NCBI RefSeq assembly: GCF_000426845.1
Contig: NZ_AUGD01000004.1
Location: 1 to 64,000, forward strand
DNA length: 64,000 nucleotides
Source of the DNA: Bradyrhizobium sp. in8p8
GTDB taxonomy: Bacteria; Pseudomonadota; Alphaproteobacteria; Rhizobiales; Xanthobacteraceae
Direction of reading: 5' to 3'
Numbering within the stretch: position 1 is the stretch's first letter; every line of letters begins with the position of its first letter. The position numbers and the translations under genes are program-made. The notes below the pieces were generated by a model. The model did not search any database. It was not told where the DNA came from and saw only the letters and a program-made list of their open reading frames with translations. Positions 35,354 to 46,760 of the stretch are shown here, in pieces.

Positions 35354-36253
35354 ATGCTCACCATTGCCAGCCTCTGGATCCCTTTCACGATCATTGCCGC
35401 GCTGGGTCAGGTCGCGCGCAATGCGATGCAGCGGTCGTTGACGAAGCCGCTGGGGACCTGGGGCGCGACCAATATCCGCTTCCTGTTCGGCTTTCCGTTC
35501 TCGCTGCTGTTTCTCGGCGTGGTGCTGATCGGCACCGGCGATCATCTCGGCATGCCGCCGACCGTGTTCTGGCCATGGCTGCTGCTCGGCGCGCTCAGCC
35601 AGATCGTCGCCACCGGCCTGATGCTGCTCGCGATGAACGACCGCTCCTTCGTGGTGACGACGGCGTATCTGAAGACCGAGGCGATCCAGACCGCGATCTT
35701 CGGGTTCGTCTTCCTCGGCGATCACCTGACGTGGCTGAAGGTGCTGGCGATCGTGATCGCGACGATCGGCGTGGTCATCACCGCGCTGCGGCCCGGCGGC
35801 GAGAAGAGCTTTGCCGAATTGAAGCCGACCATCACCGGCCTCGTCGCGGCGGCGGCGTTCGCGCTCTCCGCTGTCGGTTTTCGCGGCGCGATCATCAACG
35901 TTCCCGGCGTCTCCTTCGTGACTGCGGCCTCGTTCACGCTGGTGCTTGGCCTGTTCGTGCAGACGCTGGTGCTGACGATCTATCTGCTCTGGCGCGCGCC
36001 TGACGTGTTGCGGGGAATCCTCAAATTATGGCGCCCGTCGATGCTCGCGGGCTTCACGGGCGCTTTCGCGTCGCAATTCTGGTTCCTGGCGTTCGCGCTG
36101 ACGGCGGCCGCCAACGTCCGCACGCTCGCGCTGATCGAGGTGCTGTTCGCGCAAGGAGTAGCCTACTACTCGTTCAAGCAGTCGATCGCGCCGCGCGAGC
36201 TTGCAGGCATCGCGCTGATCGTGATTGGCGTTGCGGTGCTGGTCGGCGTCTAG
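35354..36253 (+). CDS. EamA-family (DMT superfamily) transporter
   Basis: A 299-residue inner-membrane protein with ten hydrophobic segments, for example FLFGFPFSLLFLGVVLIG, GFVFLGDHLTWLKVLAIVIA and SMLAGFTGAFASQFWFLAFA. It belongs to the EamA exporters but is not closely similar to the one at 23520, so the two are separate subfamilies. Substrate unknown. Its stop codon overlaps the end of the convergent DUF1178 gene by 4 bp. Confidence 0.82.
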   Translation: MLTIASLWIPFTIIAALGQVARNAMQRSLTKPLGTWGATNIRFLFGFPFSLLFLGVVLIGTGDHLGMPPTVFWPWLLLGALSQIVATGLMLLAMNDRSFVVTTAYLKTEAIQTAIFGFVFLGDHLTWLKVLAIVIATIGVVITALRPGGEKSFAELKPTITGLVAAAAFALSAVGFRGAIINVPGVSFVTAASFTLVLGLFVQTLVLTIYLLWRAPDVLRGILKLWRPSMLAGFTGAFASQFWFLAFALTAAANVRTLALIEVLFAQGVAYYSFKQSIAPRELAGIALIVIGVAVLVGV

Positions 36254-36735
36254 TTCCGGTCTTCCGGCAGCGTCGGCAGCGGCGAGACCTCGATGCCTTC
36301 CTCGATCAGCGACTTCGCCTCTTCTGTCGAGGCCTCGCCATAGATCGGGCGATGCTCCTTGTCGCCGTAATGCATTGCGCGGGCTTCGTTGGCAAAACGC
36401 TCGCCGACATTGTCGGCGTTCTTGACGATGTGATCGCGCAGCTCCTTGAGCTTGGCGCGCAACTCGCGCTCCTGCGCCATCAGCAGCGAGGTCGGTCCTG
36501 AGGCCGCAGCGTCGGGTGTCGCGGCCGTCGCGACTGGCTCCGGTGGCGGCGTCGCGGGGCCACGGCCCTTCTTGCCGACGATGCGCGGCGCCATGATCGC
36601 CTTGTCGACCTTGGCCGAGCCGCAGATCGGACAGGTCACGAGCTTCCGCTTCACCTGGGAATCATAGGCCGACGAACTCTGGAACCAGCTCTCGAACTCG
36701 TGGTTCCGGTCGCAGCGAAGCGCGTAGCGGATCAT
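36250..36735 (-). CDS. DUF1178 family protein, zinc-ribbon-like
   Basis: A 161-residue cytosolic protein. The N-terminal MIRYALRCDRNHEFESWF with a later CPICGSAKVDKAIMAPRI suggests a small zinc-binding domain of the FmdB-like kind; the C-terminal part (LRAKLKELRDHIVKNADNVG, GEASTEEAKSLIEEG) is the conserved DUF1178 ending. Role unknown. Its ATG overlaps the nitrilase stop as ATGA, so translation is coupled in the comF-grxC-nitrilase-DUF1178 operon. Confidence 0.88.
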   Translation of the reverse strand: MIRYALRCDRNHEFESWFQSSSAYDSQVKRKLVTCPICGSAKVDKAIMAPRIVGKKGRGPATPPPEPVATAATPDAAASGPTSLLMAQERELRAKLKELRDHIVKNADNVGERFANEARAMHYGDKEHRPIYGEASTEEAKSLIEEGIEVSPLPTLPEDRN

Positions 36736-37610
36736 GCCGATCCCCGCACAAGGTGCAGGTGATCCGGGCCCGCCTTCGGATCGGAGACACCGAAGCGGCG
36801 GCCATGCTGGAGCGAAGGGATTGCCCGCCGGGCGGTCTCGACCTTGGCCGGATCGATCTTGGCCATGATGACACCGGGCTCGACATCGCCCTCGGCGAGG
36901 ATTTCGCCCCAGGGATCGATGATCAGCGAATGGCCGTAGGTCTCGCGCTTGTTCTCGTGCAGGCCGGCCTGGGCCGCGGCGAAGACGAAGCAGCCGGTCT
37001 CGATCGCACGGGCGCGCAGCAGCACGTGCCAATGTGCTTCGCCGGTCTTGCGGGTGAAGGCCGACGGCACCGTGATGAAATATGCTCCGCTTTCGGCGAG
37101 TGCGCGATAGAGCGCGGGGAAGCGCACATCGTAGCAGATCGTCAGCCCGATGCGGCCCCAGGGCAGATCGGAGATCACGGCGGTCTCGCCCGGCTGGTAG
37201 TTCGCGGATTCCCGATAGCTCTCGCCGTCCGGCAGCTCGATGTCGAACATGTGGATCTTGTCGTAGCTCGCGAGCACATTGCCCTCGGGCCCGATCAGGA
37301 AGGAGCGGTTGACCGCCTTTTCAGCCGAGAAGCGCAGCGCCAGCGAGCCGACATGGAGATGGATCTTCAGCTCCGCCGCGAGTGCGCGATAGGCTTTCAG
37401 CGAGGTGTCGTCCTCTTCGCTTTGGAGGTGCTCGAACAATGCCTTGCGGTTCAGCTGCATCATGTTGCTGACTTCGGGCGTCTGCACGTAGTCGGCGCCA
37501 TTGGCCGCAGCCTGGCGGATCAGCTTGGTGGCCTGCTCGAGGCTCGGCCCGGGCATCAGGCCGGTGCGCATCTGCACCATGGCGGCGGTGAAGGTCCTGA
37601 CCTCGCTCAT
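36732..37610 (-). CDS. Carbon-nitrogen hydrolase (nitrilase superfamily, NIT-like)
   Basis: A 292-residue hydrolase with the Glu-Lys-Cys triad of the superfamily: PEVSN, YDKIHMFDIELPDG and the nucleophile in GLTICYDVRFPALYRALAES. The sequence resembles NIT1/NIT2 proteins, which are omega-amidases or deaminated-glutathione amidases. Its place next to glutaredoxin would fit deaminated glutathione repair, but that is inference. The start overlaps the grxC stop (ATGA). Confidence 0.9.
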   Translation of the reverse strand: MSEVRTFTAAMVQMRTGLMPGPSLEQATKLIRQAAANGADYVQTPEVSNMMQLNRKALFEHLQSEEDDTSLKAYRALAAELKIHLHVGSLALRFSAEKAVNRSFLIGPEGNVLASYDKIHMFDIELPDGESYRESANYQPGETAVISDLPWGRIGLTICYDVRFPALYRALAESGAYFITVPSAFTRKTGEAHWHVLLRARAIETGCFVFAAAQAGLHENKRETYGHSLIIDPWGEILAEGDVEPGVIMAKIDPAKVETARRAIPSLQHGRRFGVSDPKAGPDHLHLVRGSA

Positions 37611-37882
37611 GAGACCGCCTTGACGCTTTGGAGCATGCCGTCGAGCTTGCCTTCGCGGTCGAGCGCATAGAGATCGTCACAGCCGCCGACATGGGTGCCG
37701 CCGATCCAGATCTGCGGGAAGGTCGAGCCCTGACCGGCGCGGTCGTACATTTCCTGACGCCAGGCCGAGTTCTTGGCGACGTCGAATTCGGTGAAGGTCG
37801 CCTTCTTGCGGGTCAGCAGCGACTTGGCGGCGGAACAATAGCCGCAGCCCGGCCTCGTGTAGATCTCGACAGCAGCGGTCAT
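37607..37882 (-). CDS. grxC: Glutaredoxin 3
   Basis: A 91-residue dithiol glutaredoxin that reduces disulphides and mixed disulphides with glutathione. The active site is TRPGCGYCSAAKSLL, with the cis-Pro in GSTFPQIWIGG and the glutathione-binding VGGCDDLYAL. ATG 37882 gives the standard N-terminus MTAAVEIYTRPGC; an in-frame ATG at 37900 would add six residues. Overlaps the nitrilase start by 4 bp and lies 35 bp after comF. Confidence 0.95.
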   Translation of the reverse strand: MTAAVEIYTRPGCGYCSAAKSLLTRKKATFTEFDVAKNSAWRQEMYDRAGQGSTFPQIWIGGTHVGGCDDLYALDREGKLDGMLQSVKAVS

Positions 37883-37917
37883 CTCGTCTGGCGCTCTCAT
37901 GTCATGAAGTCATTGAA

Positions 37918-38727
37918 TTATATGGGACGGGGGCTGCTCTCGACAACCCGGGCAAAGACCAGCACGTCGACCTGGGCGGCCCTGGCGCGGAGCAAGACCC
38001 GCGCGCAGGCATCCAGCGTCGCCCCTGACGTGAGGACATCGTCCACGAGGACAATGCGGCGGCCCTGGACCTCGGCCTGACGCTCTGGAGATACCTGGAA
38101 TGCGCCCTGCACATTGGTGGCGCGCTGGGCCCGCGACAGGCCGATCTGCTGCTCGGTGGCGCGCACCCGGCGCAGCACGTCGCCTCGCACCCTCACTCCG
38201 CTCTGCAGGGCCATGACACGCGCCAGAGCTCCGGACTGGTTGTAGCGGCGCCGCCAGGCTCGCCGCCAATGCAGGGGGACGGGCACCAGCATGTCGGCGC
38301 CTGTGAGCAGCTCGCTGCCGGCGCGCGCCATCCAGCGGCCCATGGCCGGCGCCAGATCGGTGCGGTCCTGGTATTTCAGCGCATGCACCAAGGTGCGGGC
38401 GACGTCGTCATAGCGCACCGCCGCGCGGGCGCGCTGGTAGGCCGGCGGGCTGGCGATCGCTTCCATCGACAGCATGTCGGGACCGGGGTCATACACAAAG
38501 GGAATGCCGAGCCGCGGGCAATAGGGCCGTTCGATGAACGACAGCCGCCCCCAGCACGAAGCGCAAACGCCTTCGCCATCGACCGGCTCCTGGCAGGACA
38601 CGCATTGTGTCGGCAGCGCGATGTCGAGCGCGAGCCGCGCCGCGCGCGACAGCACGTGTCGGCCAGCCGTCCACGCGGCCCGCAACGGCGCGCCGATGGA
38701 ACGGGTAGGGCCAGCTTCGGTTTCCAT
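37918..38727 (-). CDS. ComF family phosphoribosyltransferase-like protein
   Basis: A 269-residue protein with an N-terminal zinc finger (PTQCVSCQEPVDGEGVCASC) and a PRTase domain carrying the PRPP loop IVLVDDVLTSGATLDACARV. VPVPLHWRRAWRRRYNQSG is typical of ComF. In competent bacteria ComF acts in DNA uptake and recombination, while most proteobacterial homologues are uncharacterised. First gene of the comF-grxC-nitrilase-DUF1178 set; divergent from the methyltransferase gene. Confidence 0.9.
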   Translation of the reverse strand: METEAGPTRSIGAPLRAAWTAGRHVLSRAARLALDIALPTQCVSCQEPVDGEGVCASCWGRLSFIERPYCPRLGIPFVYDPGPDMLSMEAIASPPAYQRARAAVRYDDVARTLVHALKYQDRTDLAPAMGRWMARAGSELLTGADMLVPVPLHWRRAWRRRYNQSGALARVMALQSGVRVRGDVLRRVRATEQQIGLSRAQRATNVQGAFQVSPERQAEVQGRRIVLVDDVLTSGATLDACARVLLRARAAQVDVLVFARVVESSPRPI

Positions 38728-38791
38728 GAGGCAAGGCTAGCGCTGCGCGCAGCGGATTGCCAGAAGCGTGGAGATCGGCGTAACCAGCGGC

Positions 38792-39640
38792 ATGGCTCAG
38801 ACCCCGCAAACCCCGCCCGCCTTGTTCGATCGCGCCTTGCTGAACGCGCGGCAGCGGCGCGCGCAGGCGCTGGGCGAGGTGACATTCCTGCTCGATCGCG
38901 TGGCCGAGGACATGTCGGACCGGCTGGCGGCGGTGATGCGCGAGTTTCAGGCGCCGGCTGACCTCTGGACGCCCGGCAGCGGGCTGCCGGCGCTGCGTAC
39001 ACCGCTTCCGTCCATCACACGGATTGCGCCCGATGCGAGTGGCGCGGAGGAGCTTCCGTTCGCGCCGGAAAGCCTCGATCTCGTCGTTTCGGCTTTGGCG
39101 CTGCAATTCGTCAATGACCTCCCGGGTGTGCTTGCGCAGGTTCGCCGGGCGTTGAAGCCGGACGGGCTGCTGCTCGCCGCGATGATCGGCGGCGACAGCC
39201 TCACTGAGCTGCGCCAGGCGTTTGCCGCGGCGGAGGCTGAATGCGAGGGCGGGGTGTCGCCGCGCGTGGCGCCGTTCGCCGACCTCCGCGACGTCGGCGC
39301 GCTGTTGCAGCGGGCGGGCTTCGCGCTGCCGGTCACCGACGTCGACCGTGTCGTGGTGCGCTATGGCAATGCGTTCGCCTTGATGCAGGATCTCCGCCGC
39401 ATGGGCGCGGCCAATGTGCTGATCGAGCGGAGTCGCACGCCGACGCGGCGCGCAACGCTGCTGCGCATGGCCGAAATCTACGCCGAGCGCTTCGCCGATG
39501 CCGACGGCCGCATCCGCGCGACATTCGACATCGTGTGGCTCTCCGGCTGGGCGCCGCATGCCAGCCAGCAGCAGCCGCTGAAGCCGGGGTCGGCGAAGGC
39601 GAGTCTTGCGGAGGCGGTGAAGAAGGCGGGGAAGGAGTGA
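38792..39640 (+). CDS. Methyltransferase-domain protein (NDUFAF5/BioC-like)
   Basis: A 282-residue SAM-dependent methyltransferase-fold protein beginning MAQTPQTPPALFDRALLNAR, the N-terminus of the mitochondrial NDUFAF5 and bacterial homologues. The SAM loop region is eroded, but PFAPESLDLVVSALALQFVN and VRRALKPDGLLLAAMIGG match motifs II-III, and TELRQAFAAAEAE is shared with BioC. In eukaryotes NDUFAF5 hydroxylates a complex I subunit; whether this protein does so is untested. ATG 38792 is chosen over an upstream Met at 38768. Confidence 0.8.
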   Translation: MAQTPQTPPALFDRALLNARQRRAQALGEVTFLLDRVAEDMSDRLAAVMREFQAPADLWTPGSGLPALRTPLPSITRIAPDASGAEELPFAPESLDLVVSALALQFVNDLPGVLAQVRRALKPDGLLLAAMIGGDSLTELRQAFAAAEAECEGGVSPRVAPFADLRDVGALLQRAGFALPVTDVDRVVVRYGNAFALMQDLRRMGAANVLIERSRTPTRRATLLRMAEIYAERFADADGRIRATFDIVWLSGWAPHASQQQPLKPGSAKASLAEAVKKAGKE

Positions 39641-39712
39641 TCCTCATGGTGAGGGGCGCGTAAGCGCCATCTCGAACCATGCAGGCCCGGCTCTTGCCGT
39701 GTGAGCCCGTGC

Positions 39713-40123
39713 TCACATCAACAGATCGATCAGGTGCGGGATCAGCGGTATGTCCGCGGGCGGCATCGGATAGTCGCGCAGCTTGTTGGCGCGGACCCAG
39801 GCCAGGGTCTGGCCTTCGCGCGCCGTAACTTGCCCTTCCCAGCGCCGGCAGATGTAGAGCGGCATCAACAGGTGAAAGGTCTCATAGCCGTAGCTCGCAA
39901 ACGTCAGTGGCGCCAGGCAGGGCTCGGCGACGGTGATGCCGAGCTCCTCGTGGAGCTCGCGGATCAGGCTCTGCTCGGGCCGCTCGCCCGCCTCGAGCTT
40001 GCCGCCGGGAAATTCCCAGAGGCCGGCCAGCGCCTTGCCCTCTGGGCGCTGCGCGATCAGGACGCGCTTGTCGGCATCGACGAGCGCGCAGGCCACCACC
40101 AATGTCAGTTTGAGATCGGCCAT
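39713..40123 (-). CDS. mutT: MutT-type Nudix hydrolase (8-oxo-dGTP diphosphatase)
   Basis: A 136-residue Nudix enzyme that removes oxidised nucleotides before they enter DNA. The Nudix box runs from GGKLEAGERPEQSLIRELHE to EELGI, preceded by LLAVV-type strand LTLVVACALVD and QRPEGKALAGLWEFPGG, the MutT substrate signature. It follows argJ by 5 bp on the same strand, a gene order usual in this group. The start at 40123 sets the standard MutT N-terminus. Confidence 0.92.
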   Translation of the reverse strand: MADLKLTLVVACALVDADKRVLIAQRPEGKALAGLWEFPGGKLEAGERPEQSLIRELHEELGITVAEPCLAPLTFASYGYETFHLLMPLYICRRWEGQVTAREGQTLAWVRANKLRDYPMPPADIPLIPHLIDLLM

Positions 40124-40128
40124 GCTGC

Positions 40129-41370
40129 CTAGGACCGGTAGTCCCCGTTGATCGCGACATATTCCTTGGTGAGGTCGCACGTCATGACGCGGTCGCGGCC
40201 CTTGCCGAGCCCGAGCGAGACCTTGATCGCGATCTCCGGCGCCTTCATCGCTTCCGACACCTGCGCTTCGTCGTAAGACGGATCGCGTGCGCCGTTCTTG
40301 GCGACGCGGATGCCGTTGAAGGAGATCGAGAGCTTGTCGCGATCGGCCGGCTCGCCGGCCTTGCCGACCGCCATCACCACGCGGCCCCAATTGGCATCTT
40401 CGCCCGCGATCGCGGTCTTCACCAGCGGCGAGTTGGCGATCGACATCGCGATCTTGCGTGCGGAGGCCTTGGTCTTGGCGCCTTCGACCGTGATCTCGAC
40501 CAGCTTGCGCGCGCCTTCGCCGTCGCGAGCCACCTGCTCGGCGAGATTGGCCAGAATCTGGTTGAAAGCCTTGACGAAGGCCTTCAGCCTGGGGTCGCTG
40601 GCGCGGCTGATCCGCGGCGCACCGTGTTCGGCGGCCGAGCCGGTCGCGAACGCCAGCAACGTGTCCGAGGTCGAGGTGTCGCCGTCGATCGTCACCGCAT
40701 TGAAGGTGTCCTCGACGCCGGCCTTGAGCAGCGCCTGCAGCGCCGCGGGCGCGATCGGCGCGTCGGTGAAGATGAAGGACAGCATCGTCGCCATGTCGGG
40801 AGCGATCATGCCCGCGCCCTTGGCCATGCCGTTGATGGTGACCTTGGCCTTGCCGAGCTTGACGGTCGCGGTCGCGACCTTCGGGAAAGTGTCGGTGGTC
40901 ATGATCGCCTTGGCCGCGGCGAGATAGTCGCCGGGCTCGGCGGTCTCGGCGAGACGGCCGAGCACGCCGTCGAACTTGGTCGCATCCAGCGGCTCGCCGA
41001 TCACGCCGGTCGAGGCCAGGAAGATCTCGCTCTCGCTGCACCCGACCGCCTTGGCCGCGATCTTCGCGGTCAGCGCGGTCGAGGCGCGGCCGGTCTTGCC
41101 GGTGAAGGCATTGGCGTTGCCGGAGTTGACCACCAGCGCGCGCGCCTTGCCGCCTTTCAGCTTGGCGCGGCACCATTCGACCGGCGCCGAGGGACACTTC
41201 GACTTGGTGAAGACGCCGGCGACCGCCGTGCCCTTGTCCATCACCGCCAGCAGCACGTCGGTGCGGTTCTTGTAGCGGATGCCGGCCTCGGCCGTCGCAA
41301 GACGGACGCCCGCGATCACGGGCATGTCGGGGACGGTCTTCGGGGCGAGCGGGGAGACGGAGGAGGACAT
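40129..41370 (-). CDS. argJ: Bifunctional ornithine acetyltransferase / N-acetylglutamate synthase
   Basis: Transfers acetyl from N-acetylornithine to glutamate, closing the cyclic arginine pathway. The 413-residue proenzyme is cleaved before the catalytic Thr in [44 protein letters not shown], and [14 protein letters not shown] are family motifs, and the C-terminus GDYRS is usual. AGGAGGA precedes ATG 41370. Lies between ppiC (102 bp upstream) and mutT (5 bp downstream). Confidence 0.95.
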   Translation of the reverse strand: MSSSVSPLAPKTVPDMPVIAGVRLATAEAGIRYKNRTDVLLAVMDKGTAVAGVFTKSKCPSAPVEWCRAKLKGGKARALVVNSGNANAFTGKTGRASTALTAKIAAKAVGCSESEIFLASTGVIGEPLDATKFDGVLGRLAETAEPGDYLAAAKAIMTTDTFPKVATATVKLGKAKVTINGMAKGAGMIAPDMATMLSFIFTDAPIAPAALQALLKAGVEDTFNAVTIDGDTSTSDTLLAFATGSAAEHGAPRISRASDPRLKAFVKAFNQILANLAEQVARDGEGARKLVEITVEGAKTKASARKIAMSIANSPLVKTAIAGEDANWGRVVMAVGKAGEPADRDKLSISFNGIRVAKNGARDPSYDEAQVSEAMKAPEIAIKVSLGLGKGRDRVMTCDLTKEYVAINGDYRS

Positions 41371-41403
41371 CGCGGGGCGCCTTGGTGGGGTCTGGACATG
41401 CAG

Positions 41404-41427
41404 ATGGCCGGGGGATCCCCCGGCCAT
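41404..41427. repeat. Perfect 24-bp palindrome between ppiC and argJ
   Basis: ATGGCCGGGGGA is followed directly by its exact reverse complement TCCCCCGGCCAT. It starts 34 bp upstream of the argJ ATG. It could be a transcription attenuator between ppiC and argJ or a dispersed palindrome; no T tract follows on either strand. Confidence 0.6.
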
Positions 41428-41472
41428 TGCGACGTTAGATACTATTGGCGTCCGCGAAGTGACAGCGAATTC

Positions 41473-42414
41473 TTACTTCTTCGCCGGGGGCGCCATCTTG
41501 CTGTCGGACGGCTTGGCAGTGTCCGCCGGCTTCGCATCGGACTTGGCGTCCTTGGACGCATCCGCCGCCGGCTGGTTCAGCCGCTCGACCTTGGCTTCGG
41601 TGCGCAGCTTGGCGACATATTCGGCCTGGGCCTTGCGGGTCACGTACTGCTCGATCTGGGCCTTGACCTGCTCGAAATCGGGCGCCTTGCGGTTGCGCTT
41701 TTCCTCGACCTTGATGACGTGCCAGCCGAACTGCGACTTCACCGGATCGGAGATCTTGCCGGGCTCGAGCGAGAACGCCACGGCCGAGAACTCCGGCACC
41801 ATCTGCTCCTTTGTGAAGAAGCCGAGGTCGCCGCCATCGGCGGAGCCCGGGTCCTTGGACTTCTTCTTGGCGAGCTCGGCGAAATCGGCGCCCTTCTCGA
41901 GTTCGGCCTTCACCGCCTTGGCCTCGTCCTCGGTCTCGACCAGGATGTGGCGGGCGCGCACCTCCTGCTCGCCGCTGATCTGCTTGGAGGCCTCCTCGTA
42001 AACCTTCTTCATGGCGTCCGGCGTGGTGGCGGCCTTGCCCTCGCTGGCGAGCAGGCTGTCCATCAGGAGGCGATTGCGGGCGAATGCGAGGCGCTTCTTG
42101 AACTCCTCGCTGTCGGCGATCTTCTTGTCTTCGGCAGCCTTGCTGACGATCTTCATGTCGATCAGGAAGGACAGGACGTTCTCGTCCTTGGTCGCCGGGT
42201 CCATCTGGGCGAGGCTCGGCCCGAGTTCCTCCTCGGCCATGGTGACGTCGCTCTTCTTGATTTCCGCGCCATTGACCTTCGCCAGCACCGGATCATCGGC
42301 GGCCCGGAGCGGGCCCGCGAACGCCAGCAGGGACAGCGCCAGAGCGAGGCTCCCAGCCAGGGCGGACGCATGGCGAAAGCGCTGGCCGGTGGTTACCGGG
42401 AACGAGGTGGTCAT
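41473..42414 (-). CDS. Periplasmic peptidyl-prolyl isomerase, parvulin (PpiC/SurA) type
   Basis: A 313-residue exported foldase. The signal peptide covers about residues 1-38 (ASALAGSLALALSLLAFAGP, AADDP). A SurA-like helical N-domain (EIKKSDVTMAEEELG) leads to the parvulin domain: EVRARHILVETEDEAKAVKA, DGGDLGFFTKEQMVPEFSAV, SQFGWHVIKVEEKR. The tail is disordered and charged (DAKSDAKPADTAKPSDSKM). It likely helps outer-membrane proteins fold. Divergent from secA, which exports such proteins. Confidence 0.92.
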   Translation of the reverse strand: MTTSFPVTTGQRFRHASALAGSLALALSLLAFAGPLRAADDPVLAKVNGAEIKKSDVTMAEEELGPSLAQMDPATKDENVLSFLIDMKIVSKAAEDKKIADSEEFKKRLAFARNRLLMDSLLASEGKAATTPDAMKKVYEEASKQISGEQEVRARHILVETEDEAKAVKAELEKGADFAELAKKKSKDPGSADGGDLGFFTKEQMVPEFSAVAFSLEPGKISDPVKSQFGWHVIKVEEKRNRKAPDFEQVKAQIEQYVTRKAQAEYVAKLRTEAKVERLNQPAADASKDAKSDAKPADTAKPSDSKMAPPAKK

Positions 42415-42766
42415 GGAAAATCCTTATGTTGAAGCAGGGGGCTGCTCGAGCGGGGCGGACACTCGCCCAATTCAGGGGGGCTTGGCAACGCGAAAAGTCT
42501 GTCAAAATGATGAATTAGCCGCAATGCGCCCGCCGTTGACAAGGCCCTGACCGGGCCATATCTCTGGCCGGTCGCGACCATGGCGATAGCGTTTATTTTG
42601 CTGCGTTTTTGGCCGTTGAACCCAGACTTGCCCAATTCCCACCCATATGGCGGACGACCCCCGCAGTCCGGGCTCTGACGCCACGAGGCGTCACGGTGAG
42701 TTGATAGGCAGGCGGGTGACAACTTCTTAGGCCAACGCGGTTAATTCGCGAACACAGGAACTAAGC
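42415..42766. promoter_or_regulatory. ppiC-secA divergent promoter region
   Basis: No gene in these 352 bp. A candidate sigma-70 promoter towards secA is TTGACA at 42536-42541, a 17-bp spacer and TATCTC at 42559-42564, 200 bp before the secA ATG. ACAGGAAC at 42753-42760 is the secA ribosome binding site. Confidence 0.5.
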
Positions 42767-45607
<2,841 letters not shown>

Positions 45608-45625
45608 TCGGTGATCTCAAGACCT

Positions 45626-45662
45626 GGCGAACTCGCGTTGCTGTTTGGCCCGCGAGTTCGCC
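45626..45662 (+). terminator. Terminator of secA
   Basis: A perfect 12-bp stem, GGCGAACTCGCG / CGCGAGTTCGCC, with a 13-nt loop begins 19 bp after the secA stop. It has no clear T run. Confidence 0.65.
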
Positions 45663-45844
45663 ATGCGTTGAATGCTTCCGGACTGCGTTCTTCGGGAGAA
45701 CGTCTCGCGGTTCGGGCATAGGCATTCCTGGTGTCGAAAGCCCTTCAGCTGCGCAGCTGGACCGACGACGGTCGCCGGCAGTCTGCGGACGCAGCAGCAT
45801 CGGAGATGCATCCGGGTAGGCATCCAATCTTCGCCGCTGCTCTT

Positions 45845-45897
45845 TGTGATCTGAATCACCTCAACAGAGCTCAATCTGTGTTGTGATTGAATCACAA
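45845..45897 (+). promoter_or_regulatory. Two CRP/FNR-like palindromes upstream of the small secreted protein gene
   Basis: TGTGA-N6-TCACC at 45845-45860 matches the CRP consensus at 9 of 10 positions. A second, perfect palindrome TTGTGATT-G-AATCACAA lies at 45881-45897, centred 36-37 bp downstream, with a 5-base spacer between TGTGA and TCACA. Two related operators 31-83 bp before the start codon suggest control of the downstream gene by a CRP/FNR-family protein; which one is unknown. Confidence 0.6.
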
Positions 45898-45927
45898 TAC
45901 GCGGTCCAGAAAATTGGAAACCAGACA

Positions 45928-46332
45928 ATGCCCAAACGCGCGCTGCCGACTGCCTTCTGTGCTCTTGCCCTCAGTTTCTTAGCCTGCGGTTCTGCCCCTG
46001 CGAGTCAGGTGGTCGGATGGTGGGGCGGAACATGGTCGTGTAACATAGACGGCCGGTCGGCCCGGATGAAATGGGTTGCAGTTGATGACAGTCAGACCAC
46101 CTGCAACGGCGGCACTTGCACGAGCAGCTCGGGAGTACGCTGGTCGGGCAGCTTCTCGGATAATGGCTCGCGATGGGTGAAGTTGACAAATCCACGCAGC
46201 GGAACGCAGGGCGGCGTCTACTTCCACCACGCTGATGGCAATAAATGGTACCTGGCCAAACCGGTGAGCAACAAGGCCGTGGGCTGGACGACCTGGAACG
46301 GCCAACGCTATGCCCTCTCGTGCTGGCGGTGA
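45928..46332 (+). CDS. Small secreted DUF6006-like protein
   Basis: A 134-residue exported protein. The signal peptide is TAFCALALSFLACGSAPAS. The mature domain, WGGTWSCNIDGRSARMKWVA, TTCNGGTCTSSSGVRWSGSF, SDNGSRWVKLT, and HADGNKWYLAKPVSNKAVGW ending in YALSCWR, matches what I remember of DUF6006: four Cys, repeated Trp, possibly a small beta-sandwich binding a carbohydrate-like ligand. LACG could instead be a lipobox, making a lipoprotein. ATG 45928 starts the signal peptide; GTG 45883 falls inside the operator. Function unknown. Confidence 0.72.
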   Translation: MPKRALPTAFCALALSFLACGSAPASQVVGWWGGTWSCNIDGRSARMKWVAVDDSQTTCNGGTCTSSSGVRWSGSFSDNGSRWVKLTNPRSGTQGGVYFHHADGNKWYLAKPVSNKAVGWTTWNGQRYALSCWR

Positions 46333-46760
46333 TGCATCAAGCGCGGCCTGCTCGTCCTCCACATGGCTCCCGGGCGAGCCCTAAGCGCTGAATAAGAAGG
46401 CAACGCTGCACGACGAAGTCGGTTGAAGAAGCCGCCTAGGTTGCGCCGTCCGATCAGCCCTATCCGCTCAGGAGACCGCGGGAGCGATGATACAAGTTCC
46501 ACCTGCGAGTACATTGGGATGACAATCCAGACTCCCCCGCTCCTCGGTCGCAACCCTGCACCTTGAATCTTACCTTCAACTGGTTGCGTTGGAGTTGAAA
46601 TGTATCGCTGCGAGCGGCAGAACTTCCACCTGCTCGGGGTTGCCATACTTGCTGGACGGAAAGGACTCGCTCCGTACATTGAGATGCGTGACTCTCCCCT
46701 GCACAGAGCGGCAGGTGAGTGTGTCCGCCTCGCAAGGCGCCACGCTCGAGCTCACGAAGC
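46333..46760. other. 428-bp region without a recognisable gene
   Basis: Open frames on both strands lack domains, plausible starts and the codon bias of the neighbours. The base composition is visibly less GC-rich and less ordered than flanking coding DNA. One 6-bp inverted repeat TTCAAC / GTTGAA lies near 46574-46599. It looks like decayed or horizontally acquired non-coding DNA beside the MarR gene end. Confidence 0.4.

Noticed and set aside
36250..37032. A 260-residue protein containing DUF1178 with a long Arg-rich N-terminus
   Set aside because: The N-terminal part is the nitrilase gene read in the wrong frame; the true start is ATG 36735.
39713..41197. A 494-residue protein ending in a Nudix domain
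   Set aside because: The first two-thirds is argJ read out of frame; MutT begins at 40123.
40624..42432. A 602-residue plus-strand frame opposite argJ and ppiC
   Set aside because: Antisense to two genes with clear motifs; no domain and the composition of a shadow frame.
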